DNA of 64,000 bases from Pseudomonas mangrovi (lineage in GTDB: Bacteria; Pseudomonadota; Gammaproteobacteria; Pseudomonadales; Pseudomonadaceae): NCBI RefSeq assembly GCF_003052585.1, contig NZ_QASN01000019.1:248001-312000 (forward strand). The letters run 5' to 3'. Under the pieces are notes generated by a model that worked only from the letters and a program-made list of their open reading frames with translations, was not told where the DNA came from and did not search any database. Position 1 is the stretch's first letter; every line of letters starts with the position of its first letter. Positions 31,497-40,078 of the stretch are shown piece after piece. Position numbers and translations under genes: made by a program.

Positions 31497-32369
31497 ATGA
31501 GCGATAGCCCCTACATCTTCGACGTATCCGGTGCCGCCAGCTTCGAACAGCTGGTGATCGAGAACTCCTTCCACAAGCCGGTGCTGGTCGACTTCTGGGC
31601 CGACTGGTGCGCGCCGTGCAAGGCACTGATGCCGCTGCTGGCGAAGATCACCGAGGAGTACCGCGGCGAGTTGCTGCTGGCCAAGGTCAACTGCGACATC
31701 GAGCAGGACATCGTGATGCGTTTCGGCATCCGCAGCCTGCCGACCGTGGTGCTGTTCAAGGACGGCCAGCCGGTCGACGGCTTCGCCGGGGCCCAGCCCG
31801 AGTCAGCAATCCGCGAGCTGCTCAAGCCCCACGTGACCGAACCGGCGGCGCCCACCGCCGACCCGCTGGAGGCAGCCCAGGCGCTGTTCGCCGAAGGCCG
31901 CATCGGCGATGCCGAAAACGTGCTCAAGGTGTTGCTCAGTGAAGACAACGAGAACGCCGCAGCACTGATCCTCTACGCGCGCTGCCTGGCCGAGCGCGGC
32001 GAGCTGGGCGAGGCCGAGGTGGTGCTGAATGCGGTCAAGGGCGACGAGCACAAGGCGGCGCTGTCCGGCGCCCGCGCCCAGCTGACCTTCCTGCGCCAGG
32101 CCGCCGACCTGCCCGATGCCGCTGAGCTCAAGAGCCGTCTGGCTCGCGATGCGGGTGACGATGAGGCGAGCTATCAGTTGGCGATCCAGCAGCTCGCCCG
32201 TCAGCAGTACGAGCCGGCACTCGATGGTCTGCTGAAACTGTTCATCAGCAATCGCGGTTACGCCGACGGGGCGCCGCACCGCACGCTGCTGCAGGTGTTC
32301 GATCTGCTCGGCAACGACCACCCGCTGGTCACGCTGTATCGGCGCAGGCTGTATCAGGCGATCTATTGA
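31497..32369 (+). CDS. cnoX: Thioredoxin-TPR co-chaperone (YbbN/CnoX family)
   Basis: A 290-aa protein: an N-terminal thioredoxin fold (about 1-110) with VLVDFWADWCAPC, then a C-terminal tetratricopeptide region (about 120-290) rich in Ala/Leu/Glu helices. CnoX holds unfolded or oxidised proteins and passes them to GroEL or DnaK. The active site here is a full C38-A-P-C41, unlike E. coli, which lacks the first Cys, so thiol-reducing activity is plausible. The start is ATG 31497 with GAGAG upstream. It ends at a strong terminator that overlaps the next gene's Zur-like site. Confidence 0.93.
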   Translation: MSDSPYIFDVSGAASFEQLVIENSFHKPVLVDFWADWCAPCKALMPLLAKITEEYRGELLLAKVNCDIEQDIVMRFGIRSLPTVVLFKDGQPVDGFAGAQPESAIRELLKPHVTEPAAPTADPLEAAQALFAEGRIGDAENVLKVLLSEDNENAAALILYARCLAERGELGEAEVVLNAVKGDEHKAALSGARAQLTFLRQAADLPDAAELKSRLARDAGDDEASYQLAIQQLARQQYEPALDGLLKLFISNRGYADGAPHRTLLQVFDLLGNDHPLVTLYRRRLYQAIY

Positions 32370-32420
32370 GCTGGGCGCGGAGCCGGTGGCGTGGCAAGCA
32401 CCGCGCAGGCAAACCCGGGC

Positions 32421-32455
32421 AACAAATCCGGGCCTTTTCCAGGCCCGGATTTGTT
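32421..32455 (+). terminator. Rho-independent terminator after the cnoX gene
   Basis: A perfect 14-bp stem, AACAAATCCGGGCC / GGCCCGGATTTGTT, with the 7-base loop TTTTCCA. The right arm ends in a T-rich run. It lies 52 bases past the stop and its last three bases overlap the Zur-like palindrome. Confidence 0.85.
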
Positions 32456-32465
32456 ATAGAGTAAC
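32453..32465 (+). promoter_or_regulatory. Zur-box-like operator of the zinc ABC operon
   Basis: GTTATAGAGTAAC is an imperfect palindrome (GTTAY-AGA-RTAAC) close to the Pseudomonas Zur consensus core GTTATA-n-TATAAC. It lies 26 bases before the ATG of the first operon gene. The homologous PA4063-PA4066 operon of P. aeruginosa is Zur-repressed and zinc-responsive from the literature. Confidence 0.7.
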
Positions 32466-32490
32466 GCCTCCCCCGTTCAAGGAGATTGCC

Positions 32491-33081
32491 ATGCGCCGCC
32501 TGCTGCTCTGCCTGCCCCTGCTCGCCCTGCCCTACGCCCAGGCCGCAGACCATGACCACGACAAGCACGACCACGATCACCAGCATGAGCACGCCCATGG
32601 CGAGCAGGGCAGCCTCGGCGCCCACGAGCATGGCGTCGCCACCCTGGATCTGGTCCTGGAAGACGGCATTCTGCAGATCGACCTGCTCTCCCCGGCGATG
32701 AACCTGCTCGGCTTCGAGCACCAGCCCAACTCCGACGCCGACCGGCTCAAGGTCGCCGAACTGCGCGGCGCCCTGGCCAAGCCGGAGGAACTGTTCGGCC
32801 TGCCGCAGGAATGCAATCTGCAGAAGCACGACCTGGCCAGCCCGTTGTTCGATGCACCCGCGAGCAAAACGCATGGTCCTGACGGCGAACACCAGGGCCA
32901 CAACGATGTACTCGCCAGCTATCGCTTCGACTGCAGCAAGGCCAAGGCGCTGGCGAGCCTGGATTTCTCCCCGCTGTTCAGCCGCTATCCCGGCACCGAA
33001 AGCATCCAGGTGCAGCTGGTCGGACCCAATGGCCAGCAGGGCGTGGAGCTGAGTGCGAAGAATCCCAGAGTCAACTTCTAG
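32491..33081 (+). CDS. DUF2796 zinc-responsive periplasmic protein
   Basis: A 196-aa exported protein: the signal peptide (residues 1-19, cleaved after AQA) is followed at once by a His/Asp tract (HDHDKHDHDHQHEHAHG), an obvious metal-binding segment. Then comes the DUF2796 domain with LGAHEHGVATLDLVLED, SPAMNLLGFEH and a Cys pair (ECNLQ, FDCSK). AAGGAG precedes the ATG. It corresponds to PA4063 of P. aeruginosa, the first gene of a Zur-controlled operon thought to handle periplasmic zinc under scarcity. It may chaperone zinc to the ABC system encoded next. Confidence 0.88.
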   Translation: MRRLLLCLPLLALPYAQAADHDHDKHDHDHQHEHAHGEQGSLGAHEHGVATLDLVLEDGILQIDLLSPAMNLLGFEHQPNSDADRLKVAELRGALAKPEELFGLPQECNLQKHDLASPLFDAPASKTHGPDGEHQGHNDVLASYRFDCSKAKALASLDFSPLFSRYPGTESIQVQLVGPNGQQGVELSAKNPRVNF

Positions 33082-33094
33082 AAGCAGGTCCTGC

Positions 33095-33835
33095 ATGTCC
33101 GATCCAGTCGCAAGCCATCCGGCACCCTTGCAGTCGCCCCTGCTCGAGATCGACGATCTCGGCTTCGCCTGGCCGGGACAGTCGGAACTGCTGGATATCC
33201 CGCACTTCGCCCTGGAGGTCGGCGAGCGGGTATTCCTCAAGGGCCCCAGCGGCAGCGGCAAGACCACCCTGCTCGGCCTGCTCGGCGGGGTACAGAAGGC
33301 CGGTCGCGGCCGGGTGCGACTGCTGGGCCGCGACCTGGGCGACCTGAGCGCCGCAGCGCGCGATCGCTATCGGGTCGATCACAGCGGCTACATTTTCCAG
33401 CAGTTCAATCTGCTGCCGTTCCTGGCCGTGCGTGAGAACGTCGAGATGCCCTGCCGCTTCTCCAGCGTTCGCGCGCAGCGGGCGCGGCAGCGCCACGGCA
33501 GCGTCGAGCAGGCGGCAACGCTGCTGCTGGAGCGTCTCGGCCTCGACCCGGACCTGCACCAGCGTCGCGCCGACAGCCTGTCGATCGGCCAGCAGCAGCG
33601 CGTGGCGGCCGCGCGTGCACTGATCGGCCAGCCCGAACTGGTGATTGCCGATGAGCCGACCTCATCGCTGGATGCCGACAACCGCGAAGCCTTCCTCGCG
33701 CTGCTGTTCGAGGAATGCCGGGATGCCGGTGCCAGCCTGCTGTTCGTCAGCCATGACCAGAGCCTGGCCGGCCTGTTCGATCGCAGTCTGGACCTGCACC
33801 AGCTCAACCGCGCCCAGCGCCCCCTGCAGGTCTGA
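33095..33835 (+). CDS. ABC transporter ATP-binding protein (MacB/LolD type, zinc operon)
   Basis: A 246-aa ATPase: Walker A GPSGSGKTT (50-58), Q-loop YIFQQFNLLPFL, the signature SLSIGQQQRVA (Ile in place of the usual Gly in LSGGQ), Walker B LVIADEPTSSLD, and the switch His in FVSHDQSL. It pairs with the FtsX-like permease two bases downstream. LolD/MacB-type ATPases drive periplasmic mechanotransmission rather than classic import. It corresponds to PA4064. Confidence 0.9.
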   Translation: MSDPVASHPAPLQSPLLEIDDLGFAWPGQSELLDIPHFALEVGERVFLKGPSGSGKTTLLGLLGGVQKAGRGRVRLLGRDLGDLSAAARDRYRVDHSGYIFQQFNLLPFLAVRENVEMPCRFSSVRAQRARQRHGSVEQAATLLLERLGLDPDLHQRRADSLSIGQQQRVAAARALIGQPELVIADEPTSSLDADNREAFLALLFEECRDAGASLLFVSHDQSLAGLFDRSLDLHQLNRAQRPLQV

Positions 33836-33837
33836 CC

Positions 33838-35136
33838 ATGCATCTGTTACGCATCGCCCTGGCCAGCCTGGCCAATCGTCGTTTCATCGCCCTGCTCACG
33901 GTCGTCGCCATCGGCCTGTCGGTGTGCCTGCTGCTGGCGGTGGAGCGCATTCGCAGCGAGGCGCGCGCCAGCTTCGCCAGCACCGTCAGCGGCACCGACC
34001 TGATCGTCGGCGCCCGCTCCGGCTCGCTGAACCTGCTGCTGTACTCGGTGTTCCGCATCGGCAACGCGACCAACAACATCCGCTGGGAGAGTTATGAGGC
34101 GCTGGCCAGGCATCCGCAGGTGAAATGGTCGGTGCCGATCTCGCTGGGCGATTCGCACCGTGGCTATCGGGTAATGGGCACCAGCGAAGGCTACTTCGAG
34201 CACTACCGCTACGGCCGCAAGCAGTCGCTGCGACTCAGCGAAGGCCGCGCCTTCGCCGCCGACCCGTTCGAGGTGGTGCTCGGTGCCGAAGTGGCCCGCG
34301 CGCTGGGCTATCACCTCGACCAGGAGCTGGTGCTGGCGCATGGCGTGGCCAGGGTCAGCCTGGTCAAACACGACGACAAACCGTTTCGCGTGGTCGGCAT
34401 CCTCGCCCGCACCGGTACCCCGGTCGACCGCACCCTGCACATCAGCCTGGCCGGCATGGAGGCGCTGCATATCGACTGGCAGAGCGGCATGCCGGCACGC
34501 GGCGCCGCACGCATCGACGCCGAACGAGTGCGCGAGATGGCCGCCTGCAGTGAAGACCAGCTCTGCGCCCAGGCGCTGCAGCCCAAGGCGATCACCGCCG
34601 TGCTGCTGGGGCTGAACAGTCGGGTGGCAACCTTCGGTCTGCAGCGCGAGATCAACCAGTACCGCGGCGAACCGCTGCTGGCGATCCTCCCCGGCGTGGC
34701 CCTGCAGGAGCTGTGGAGCCTGATGGGGGTGGCCGAGAAGGCGCTGCTGCTGGTGTCGCTGTTCGTGGTGCTGACCGGGTTGGTCGGCATGCTCACGGCG
34801 ATTCTCGCCAGCCTCAACGAGCGGCGCCGGGAGATGGCGATCCTGCGCTCGGTCGGCGCACGGCCCTGGCACCTCGCGCTGCTGCTGTTGCTGGAAGCGC
34901 TGCTGCTGACACTCGCCGGTATACTCCTGGGCCTGACGCTGCTGTACCTGGGCATCGCCATCGGCCAGGACCCGCTGCAGGCGGAATACGGTCTGTATCT
35001 GCCGCTGAGAATACCGAGCAGCTACGAACTGACGCTGCTCGGCGGCATTCTTTGCGCTGGCCTGACCATGGGACTGGTGCCAGCGTGGCGCGCCTACCGA
35101 CAATCCCTGGCCGACGGCCTGTCCATTCGCCTGTGA
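33838..35136 (+). CDS. FtsX/MacB-type ABC permease (zinc operon)
   Basis: A 432-aa permease with the MacB fold: one N-terminal transmembrane helix (about 14-32), a large periplasmic domain (about 40-290), and three C-terminal helices (about 300-325, 343-370, 397-418). The family motif LNERRREMAILRSVGARPWH links the helices. It starts two bases after the ATPase gene. The type fits extraction of lipoproteins or small molecules at the outer face; the zinc link comes from the operon's regulation. It corresponds to PA4065. Confidence 0.9.
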   Translation: MHLLRIALASLANRRFIALLTVVAIGLSVCLLLAVERIRSEARASFASTVSGTDLIVGARSGSLNLLLYSVFRIGNATNNIRWESYEALARHPQVKWSVPISLGDSHRGYRVMGTSEGYFEHYRYGRKQSLRLSEGRAFAADPFEVVLGAEVARALGYHLDQELVLAHGVARVSLVKHDDKPFRVVGILARTGTPVDRTLHISLAGMEALHIDWQSGMPARGAARIDAERVREMAACSEDQLCAQALQPKAITAVLLGLNSRVATFGLQREINQYRGEPLLAILPGVALQELWSLMGVAEKALLLVSLFVVLTGLVGMLTAILASLNERRREMAILRSVGARPWHLALLLLLEALLLTLAGILLGLTLLYLGIAIGQDPLQAEYGLYLPLRIPSSYELTLLGGILCAGLTMGLVPAWRAYRQSLADGLSIRL

Positions 35137-35144
35137 GGTGCTGC

Positions 35145-35666
35145 TTGCGTTCTGCCCTGTCCGTCCTGCTACTGCTGATCTGCGCCCCGTTGTGGGCCGC
35201 GGAACCCCGCGATCTGACCTGGAGCGACCTGATTCCGCCTGGCGCACCGCCGCAGCAGCTGCAGACCCGCCCGCTGCACGATTTCGCCCAGCTCGGCGAA
35301 GCCCTTTCCGAGGACGGCCCGGCAGCCTCGCAACTGGCGCCGGCTGCGCCGGTGGTGGAGGAACTCGACGGTGTTCTGGCCAAGCTGCCGGGCTACATAG
35401 TGCCGCTGGACATGACCGACGAAGGCCGGGTGATCGAATTTCTGCTGGTGCCCTACTTCGGCGCCTGCATCCACGTGCCGCCACCGCCGTCGAACCAGAT
35501 CCTCCACGTCAGGACCGAACTGGGCGTGATGATCGATGCACTCTGGCAGCCGTTCTGGATCGAGGGCGAACTCAAGGTGGAGCACAGCAGCAGCGAGCTG
35601 GCCGAAGCCGGCTACCGGATGGAGGCGCAGAAGATCTATCCGTACGAGCTGGACGACGAGGGCTAG
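35145..35666 (+). CDS. DUF3299 periplasmic protein (zinc operon)
   Basis: An exported protein of about 173 aa, with the DUF3299 core KLPGYIVPLDMTDEG followed by FLLVPYFGACIHVPPPP and PFWIEGELKVE. The C-x-H-V-P-P-P site is the family's likely metal or cofactor position. The start is uncertain: TTG 35145 gives a clean signal peptide (RSALSVLLLLICAPLWA) with GAGG upstream, while GTG 35133 overlaps the permease stop (GTGA) and adds four residues. It is the last gene of the operon and corresponds to PA4066. Confidence 0.86.
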   Translation: MRSALSVLLLLICAPLWAAEPRDLTWSDLIPPGAPPQQLQTRPLHDFAQLGEALSEDGPAASQLAPAAPVVEELDGVLAKLPGYIVPLDMTDEGRVIEFLLVPYFGACIHVPPPPSNQILHVRTELGVMIDALWQPFWIEGELKVEHSSSELAEAGYRMEAQKIYPYELDDEG

Positions 35667-35980
35667 ACGGCTGGCTCTCGCCAATCGGGGCCACTGCGCC
35701 CCCTTAGCGTGAAGCGACCACCCGCCCGTTGCACTCGATCAGCCTGAACGGCTCTGGAGGATCGCCAGCGCCTGGAAGCCAGGCTCGGACGACCACGCCC
35801 CACGCGTTTATCCGGCGTGATCGGGAAGGCTTTGCTGCGTCTGGTCGCCCCGTCTCAGGGTCACTCGCAGAGTTCTCCAGGGAAATGCCGGTGCCTGCAG
35901 CGCTGCCGGCCCAGGCAACTGCGAGACGCTCGCAGCGGCAACGAAGTCAGCGTCAGTACCAGCTGAACGCAGGCCTGGAG
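35667..35980. other. Gene-free interval between two convergent operons
   Basis: About 314 bases between the convergent zinc operon and TonB operon. Open frames here are short, overlap real genes and have no signal, family motif or good ribosome site. No clear terminator was found for either operon. Confidence 0.6.
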
Positions 35981-37087
35981 TCAGTTGGCGCGGGCCAGGT
36001 GCGGCGCGCCGTCGAACTCCAGCTGACTCTGCGCCCACTCGCGCCACTGACGGACCTTGGCACGCTCGGCGCCAGCCTTCTCGGCCGCGGCCAGCGCATC
36101 CAGACCGGCGCGCCAGCGGGACTGTTCCAGCTCCAGCTGCGCCACCTGCAGCCAGTGTTTGGCATTGCCGCTGCGCTGCGCCAGGTCACGATACACACCG
36201 ACCGCCTTGCTGCGCTCGCGGGCCTGCCACCAGAGCAGGCCGAGGCGCTCTTCACGCACCGCGTTGCGCGCCAGCGTGCCGTCGGCCAGCAGACCTTCCA
36301 GCAGCTTGGCGCCCTGCCATGGCTGACCGGCGGCACTGGCCAGCAATACCAGTTGATCGAGTTCTTCGGCCGAGAAACGCAGGCCTTTGCGATGGGCAGC
36401 ACGCAGGGTCGCCAGAGCCTTGTGCTGTTCACCACTCAATTGCTGCAGACCGGCCAGTTGACGCCAGCGGCGCGCATCGTCCGGATGACGGCCGAGCAGT
36501 TGTCGCTGCCACCGCTCGGCGGCGGAATAGCGCTTCAGATCGGCATTCAGGCTGACGAGGAACTGCAGCCAGTCGTCATCGACCTTGGGATTGGCCTGCA
36601 CGTAGCGCTCGGCCAGCGGCAGCGCCTTGGCTGGCTGACCGAGCCCCTGATAAGCCTGCACCAGCATCTGCAGCACCTCGCTGCTGGCGTCACTGGGGAC
36701 TGGCGAGAGCAGTTCGACAACGCGGCCATGGCGGCCGGCGGCAAGGCTGAGACGCGCCAGGTTGGCGTGATCCTCGCGCTGCTGCTCGCCTTCCAGCTTG
36801 CCGCTGGCGACGACCTTCTCCAGCAGGCTGGCGGCCTTGCCGGCGTCACCCTCGGCCCAGGCCAGATAGCCCTGACTGCGCCAGAGCATGACCTGCTCGA
36901 GGCTGTCCGGCTTGGCCTGGACCGCTGCCAGCGCCTGCCGCGCGGCCTGATAGTCACCCTTCTGCTGGGCCTGCTGGGCCTTCTGCAGGGCCGTGAACAC
37001 CCGCGGATCGATCATTTGCGCAGCATGCACCACAGCCAGCGGCAGGCTCGAGAAAAACAGTACCAGCAACAGGCGACGCATCATCAT
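35981..37087 (-). CDS. TPR protein of a TonB2-like system
   Basis: A 368-aa exported protein with a signal peptide (about 1-22) and TPR-like helical repeats through most of its length: KAQQAQQKGDYQAARQAL near the start, then QAYQGLGQPAKALPLAERYV and LEQSRWRAGLDALAAAEKAG. Vibrio TonB2 operons end with a TPR gene of this kind that aids TonB2-dependent uptake. Three ATGs in a row open the gene; the first overlaps the tonB stop, and the third has the best distance from AGGGAG. It is the last gene of the operon. Confidence 0.88.
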   Translation of the reverse strand: MMMRRLLLVLFFSSLPLAVVHAAQMIDPRVFTALQKAQQAQQKGDYQAARQALAAVQAKPDSLEQVMLWRSQGYLAWAEGDAGKAASLLEKVVASGKLEGEQQREDHANLARLSLAAGRHGRVVELLSPVPSDASSEVLQMLVQAYQGLGQPAKALPLAERYVQANPKVDDDWLQFLVSLNADLKRYSAAERWQRQLLGRHPDDARRWRQLAGLQQLSGEQHKALATLRAAHRKGLRFSAEELDQLVLLASAAGQPWQGAKLLEGLLADGTLARNAVREERLGLLWWQARERSKAVGVYRDLAQRSGNAKHWLQVAQLELEQSRWRAGLDALAAAEKAGAERAKVRQWREWAQSQLEFDGAPHLARAN

Positions 37088-37761
37088 CTCCCTCGTTCGA
37101 GGCGGAAGTGCAGGGTCTTGACCGCTTCACGGGCGACGGCCAGGCCGTTCTCGGTGCGCGGCGCGAAACGCCAGCGCGCCGCAGCCAGGCGCGCCTCGCG
37201 ATCAAACACGCGACTGGGGTTGGACTCCAGCACACGAATATTCTCCACCCGGCCGTCGGGGGTGATGACGAACGCCAGGCGTACGTGTCCCTCGATACCG
37301 CGATCCAGCGCGCGCTGCGGGTAGCGCGGACGCACGTCGTTGAGCGGTACCACTTCGCTGTCCAGCCCGCTGGGTCCGGCGCTCGGCGCCGGATCGCTGG
37401 GGGCCGGCGCGGCACTCGCCGAGAGCCCGCTGAGGCTGGGCGTCGGCGCACTGTTCACGGCCACGCCGACATCCAGGCGCGGCAGGGAGACGTCCAGCGT
37501 CGGCAGGTTGGGCGTCGGCGCGGCGTTCATCGGCGTCAACGGGGTGGGCGGTTGCGGCGTCTGCGGGGTGGGCGGCTGCGGTGCCTGCTGGCGCGTGCGG
37601 GTGGCCGTCTCGCTGGCGTTGTCGGCGCGGACGAAATTGGCGACGGTCAGCGGCTCGTCGGTAACCGTCGGCTTGGGCGGCGCGACCATGTAGAGCATGA
37701 GCATGAACAGCAGCAGCGCCATCAGGCTGCCGCCGATCAGTGCCAGGGCATAGCGCATCAA
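37084..37761 (-). CDS. tonB: TonB energy transducer
   Basis: A 225-aa TonB of the short TonB2 kind. One N-terminal transmembrane helix (about 5-27) is followed by a Pro/Thr-rich periplasmic spacer (about 55-130, PQPPTPQTPQPPTPLTP). The C-terminal TonB domain (about 135-225) has DVRPRYPQRALDRGIEGHV, LAFVITPDGRVENI and ARWRFAP. It takes proton-motive energy from ExbB/ExbD to outer-membrane receptors such as BtuB (19 kb). Its ATG overlaps the exbD stop. The spacer is short, as in Vibrio TonB2. Confidence 0.94.
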   Translation of the reverse strand: MMRYALALIGGSLMALLLFMLMLYMVAPPKPTVTDEPLTVANFVRADNASETATRTRQQAPQPPTPQTPQPPTPLTPMNAAPTPNLPTLDVSLPRLDVGVAVNSAPTPSLSGLSASAAPAPSDPAPSAGPSGLDSEVVPLNDVRPRYPQRALDRGIEGHVRLAFVITPDGRVENIRVLESNPSRVFDREARLAAARWRFAPRTENGLAVAREAVKTLHFRLERGR

Positions 37762-38171
37762 CGCGCCCCCGCGCTGGCAGCCAGCGCCACGTCGGTCACC
37801 CCGGCCAGGCGTGCCTGGTCCATGACCTGCACCACCAGCCCGGTGCGCGCCTCCTCATCGGCCTGCACCACCACCGCGCCGTCCGGCTGGTCGACGCGCA
37901 TGCGCTCGACGTGGGCGCGCACGCTGCGGATGTCGATCTGCTGCTTGTCCATCCAGATCTCGCCGTTGCCGGTGATGGCGATCAGGATGTTGCCCTTGTC
38001 CTGCGGACTGGCCGACTCGGCCTGCGGCCGCTGCACCTCGACACCCGATTCGCGGATGAAGGTGCTGGTGACGATGAAGAAGATCAGCATGATGAAGACC
38101 ACGTCGAGCATCGGCGTCAGGTCGATGCCGGTCTCGTCATCCTGCTGGTAGTGGTGGCGACGCATTCTCAT
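37758..38171 (-). CDS. exbD: Biopolymer transport protein ExbD
   Basis: A 137-aa ExbD/TolR protein with one transmembrane helix, bearing the proton-channel aspartate in IDLTPMLDVVFIML (D23). The periplasmic domain follows, with VEVQRPQAESA and VVVQADEEART. It forms the ExbB5D2 motor with the next upstream gene. The start is ATG 38171 (MRMRRHHYQQ); the second Met two codons later is an alternative. The longer upstream frame overlaps exbB and is not family-like. Confidence 0.94.
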   Translation of the reverse strand: MRMRRHHYQQDDETGIDLTPMLDVVFIMLIFFIVTSTFIRESGVEVQRPQAESASPQDKGNILIAITGNGEIWMDKQQIDIRSVRAHVERMRVDQPDGAVVVQADEEARTGLVVQVMDQARLAGVTDVALAASAGAR

Positions 38172-38199
38172 CGTCCGAATTCCCGATCCGTTGAAAGGC

Positions 38200-38742
38200 T
38201 CAATCGTGGCGCAGCTGGTCAGCCAGCCGCTCCAGTGCCCGCCCGGTGATGCGCTCCAGGCGCGCCAGGCTGAAAAGTCCACTGATCGCCAGCACCATGC
38301 CGGCCATTGTCGGCAGCGTTGCCTGCCAGACCCCGGCGGCCATGCCGCGCGGGTTGCCGTTGCCGTTGAGTGCCAGCACATCGAATACCGCGATCATCCC
38401 GCTGACCGTACCGAGCAGCCCGAGCAGCGGGCACAGCGCCACCAAGGTCTTGGCCATGCGCAGCGGCCCGGCCAATTGCTGGCGCGCCTCGGCCAGCCAG
38501 GCGCTGCGTACCGAGCGCTGCCAGCTACCGGCGCCCTGCAGCGCGTGCCAGGCCTGGCGGCGCTCGGCCACCCAGCGCGGAAAGATCCGCTGCATGAACC
38601 AGAAGCGCTCGAGCATCAGCGTCCAGAACAGCACGCAGAGCAGCGCCAGCCCCCACATGACCACTCCGCCCGCGCCCATGAAATCGAGCAGCGCGTGGGC
38701 GCTGTCGACCAGGCGCAGCCAGGCGGAATAGATGTCAGCCAC
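38200..38742 (-). CDS. exbB: Biopolymer transport protein ExbB (TonB2 type)
   Basis: A 180-aa MotA/TolQ/ExbB channel protein with three transmembrane segments at about 22-42, 92-117 and 136-160. The conserved LCPLLGLLGTVSGMIAVFDVL loop-helix is given here by its key GLLGTVxGM residues. It is shorter than ExbB1 and matches ExbB2 of Vibrio. It overlaps the 3' end of the larger TtpC-like gene by eight bases. Confidence 0.94.
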   Translation of the reverse strand: MADIYSAWLRLVDSAHALLDFMGAGGVVMWGLALLCVLFWTLMLERFWFMQRIFPRWVAERRQAWHALQGAGSWQRSVRSAWLAEARQQLAGPLRMAKTLVALCPLLGLLGTVSGMIAVFDVLALNGNGNPRGMAAGVWQATLPTMAGMVLAISGLFSLARLERITGRALERLADQLRHD

Positions 38743-40078
38743 GGCGCGGGTTCCCCGACAGGTGCAGGGCGATCAGCCCGGCGCTCTGCTGTTCGAGCAA
38801 CTGGATGAGGCCCTTGCTGCGACTGGCCAGCAGGCTATGCAGGAACAGCAGCGGGATCGCCACCACCAGACCTTCCACCGTGGTGACCAGGGCCTGGGAA
38901 ATACCATCGGCCATCAGTCGCGAGTCGCCGGTGCCGCTCTGGGTGATCGCCTGGAAGGTCACGATCATCCCGGTCACGGTACCCAGCAGACCAAGCAGCG
39001 GTGCCACCGCGGCCAGCAGCTTGAGCAGGCCCTGGCCACGTTCCAGCGGCGGGGTTTCCTGCAGGATCGCCTCGTCGAGCTTGAGCTCCAGGGTTTCCAG
39101 GTCGGACAGCTGCGGGTTGGGCCCGAGCACGCCGATGACGCGACCCAGCGGGTTGTCATCACGTGGGTTGTCCAGCTCGCGAATCTGCGCGCGCACCCCG
39201 GACGCCACACGCTGCAGCCAGAACAGACGCCAGGCGGCGAGCAGCAGGCCGAAGACCCCGAGCGCCACGATCACCCAGCCGACCAGGCCGCCCTGGCGCA
39301 GACGGTCGAGCAGACTCGGCTGGCGTTGCAGTTGGGCCAGCAACGTGCCGCGGGTGGGATCGATCGGCAGCGCCGCGAGACTGTCCGTGCTCGACAGGTA
39401 GTCGTCGATCAGGCCCAGCCCGGAGGGCTGACGCGGCGGTGCCAGCAGCACGCCGGCATCGGCGTCGTAGCGCAGCGCGGCGTCTTCGTTGAAAGCGGAG
39501 AAACTGCCGACGCGCAGGACCTGCTGTTCGATGCGCTGGCCGTCCGGCTGCACCACCGGCAGGCTGATGCGCTCGACCCGGCCGCTGGCGGCCAGATCCT
39601 CGAGCAGCAGCATCCAGTAGCCATCGAGATCATCCGCCGAGGGCAGACCGCGGCTTTCCGCCAGACTGCGCAACTGCGCGATGCGCTGTGGGTACTGGGC
39701 ATTGAGTTGGCTGTCGCGCCACTGGCCGAGGACGTCGCCGGCGCTCTGGCGCACCACGCCGAACAATTCGCCCAGATGACCCGAACGCTGTGCCAGCAGC
39801 TGCTCCTGCGCGGCCAGCTCGGTCTCCTGGCGGTCGAACTCGGCCTTCAGACGCTCCGCCTCGGCCTTCTGCTCGTTGAGCACGGCGCGGGCGCGGGCCA
39901 GCAACTGCGCCTGCTCGCCACGGCGGGAGACGAACTCTTCCTCGCGCTGCTGCATGGCGCGAGCCTCGGAGGCGCGGTCACTGCGAATCCGCTCGAGCAG
40001 TTGATCCGGCGACAGGGGAGCGGCCTGGGACAGACCGACGACAAGGAACAGGGGCAGCAGGGCAATCCGACGAATCAT
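38735..40078 (-). CDS. ttpC: TtpC-like MotA/TolQ/ExbB family protein
   Basis: A 447-aa protein. The signal peptide (about 1-19) is followed by a long periplasmic coiled coil (about 25-130; AEAERLKAEFDRQETELAAQ) and a globular part. The C-terminal ExbB-like channel domain has helices at about 270-290, 360-382 and 400-425 and the motif APLLGLLGTVTGMIVTFQAI. This layout is that of Vibrio TtpC, the extra component needed by TonB2 systems. It overlaps the DUF3450 stop by four bases and exbB by eight, so the operon is tightly coupled. Confidence 0.9.
   Translation of the reverse strand: MIRRIALLPLFLVVGLSQAAPLSPDQLLERIRSDRASEARAMQQREEEFVSRRGEQAQLLARARAVLNEQKAEAERLKAEFDRQETELAAQEQLLAQRSGHLGELFGVVRQSAGDVLGQWRDSQLNAQYPQRIAQLRSLAESRGLPSADDLDGYWMLLLEDLAASGRVERISLPVVQPDGQRIEQQVLRVGSFSAFNEDAALRYDADAGVLLAPPRQPSGLGLIDDYLSSTDSLAALPIDPTRGTLLAQLQRQPSLLDRLRQGGLVGWVIVALGVFGLLLAAWRLFWLQRVASGVRAQIRELDNPRDDNPLGRVIGVLGPNPQLSDLETLELKLDEAILQETPPLERGQGLLKLLAAVAPLLGLLGTVTGMIVTFQAITQSGTGDSRLMADGISQALVTTVEGLVVAIPLLFLHSLLASRSKGLIQLLEQQSAGLIALHLSGNPRRG

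Noticed and set aside
35808..36047. Small minus-strand frame after the TPR gene (79 codons)
   Set aside because: It overlaps the 3' end of the TPR gene, lacks a ribosome site and has no family signature.
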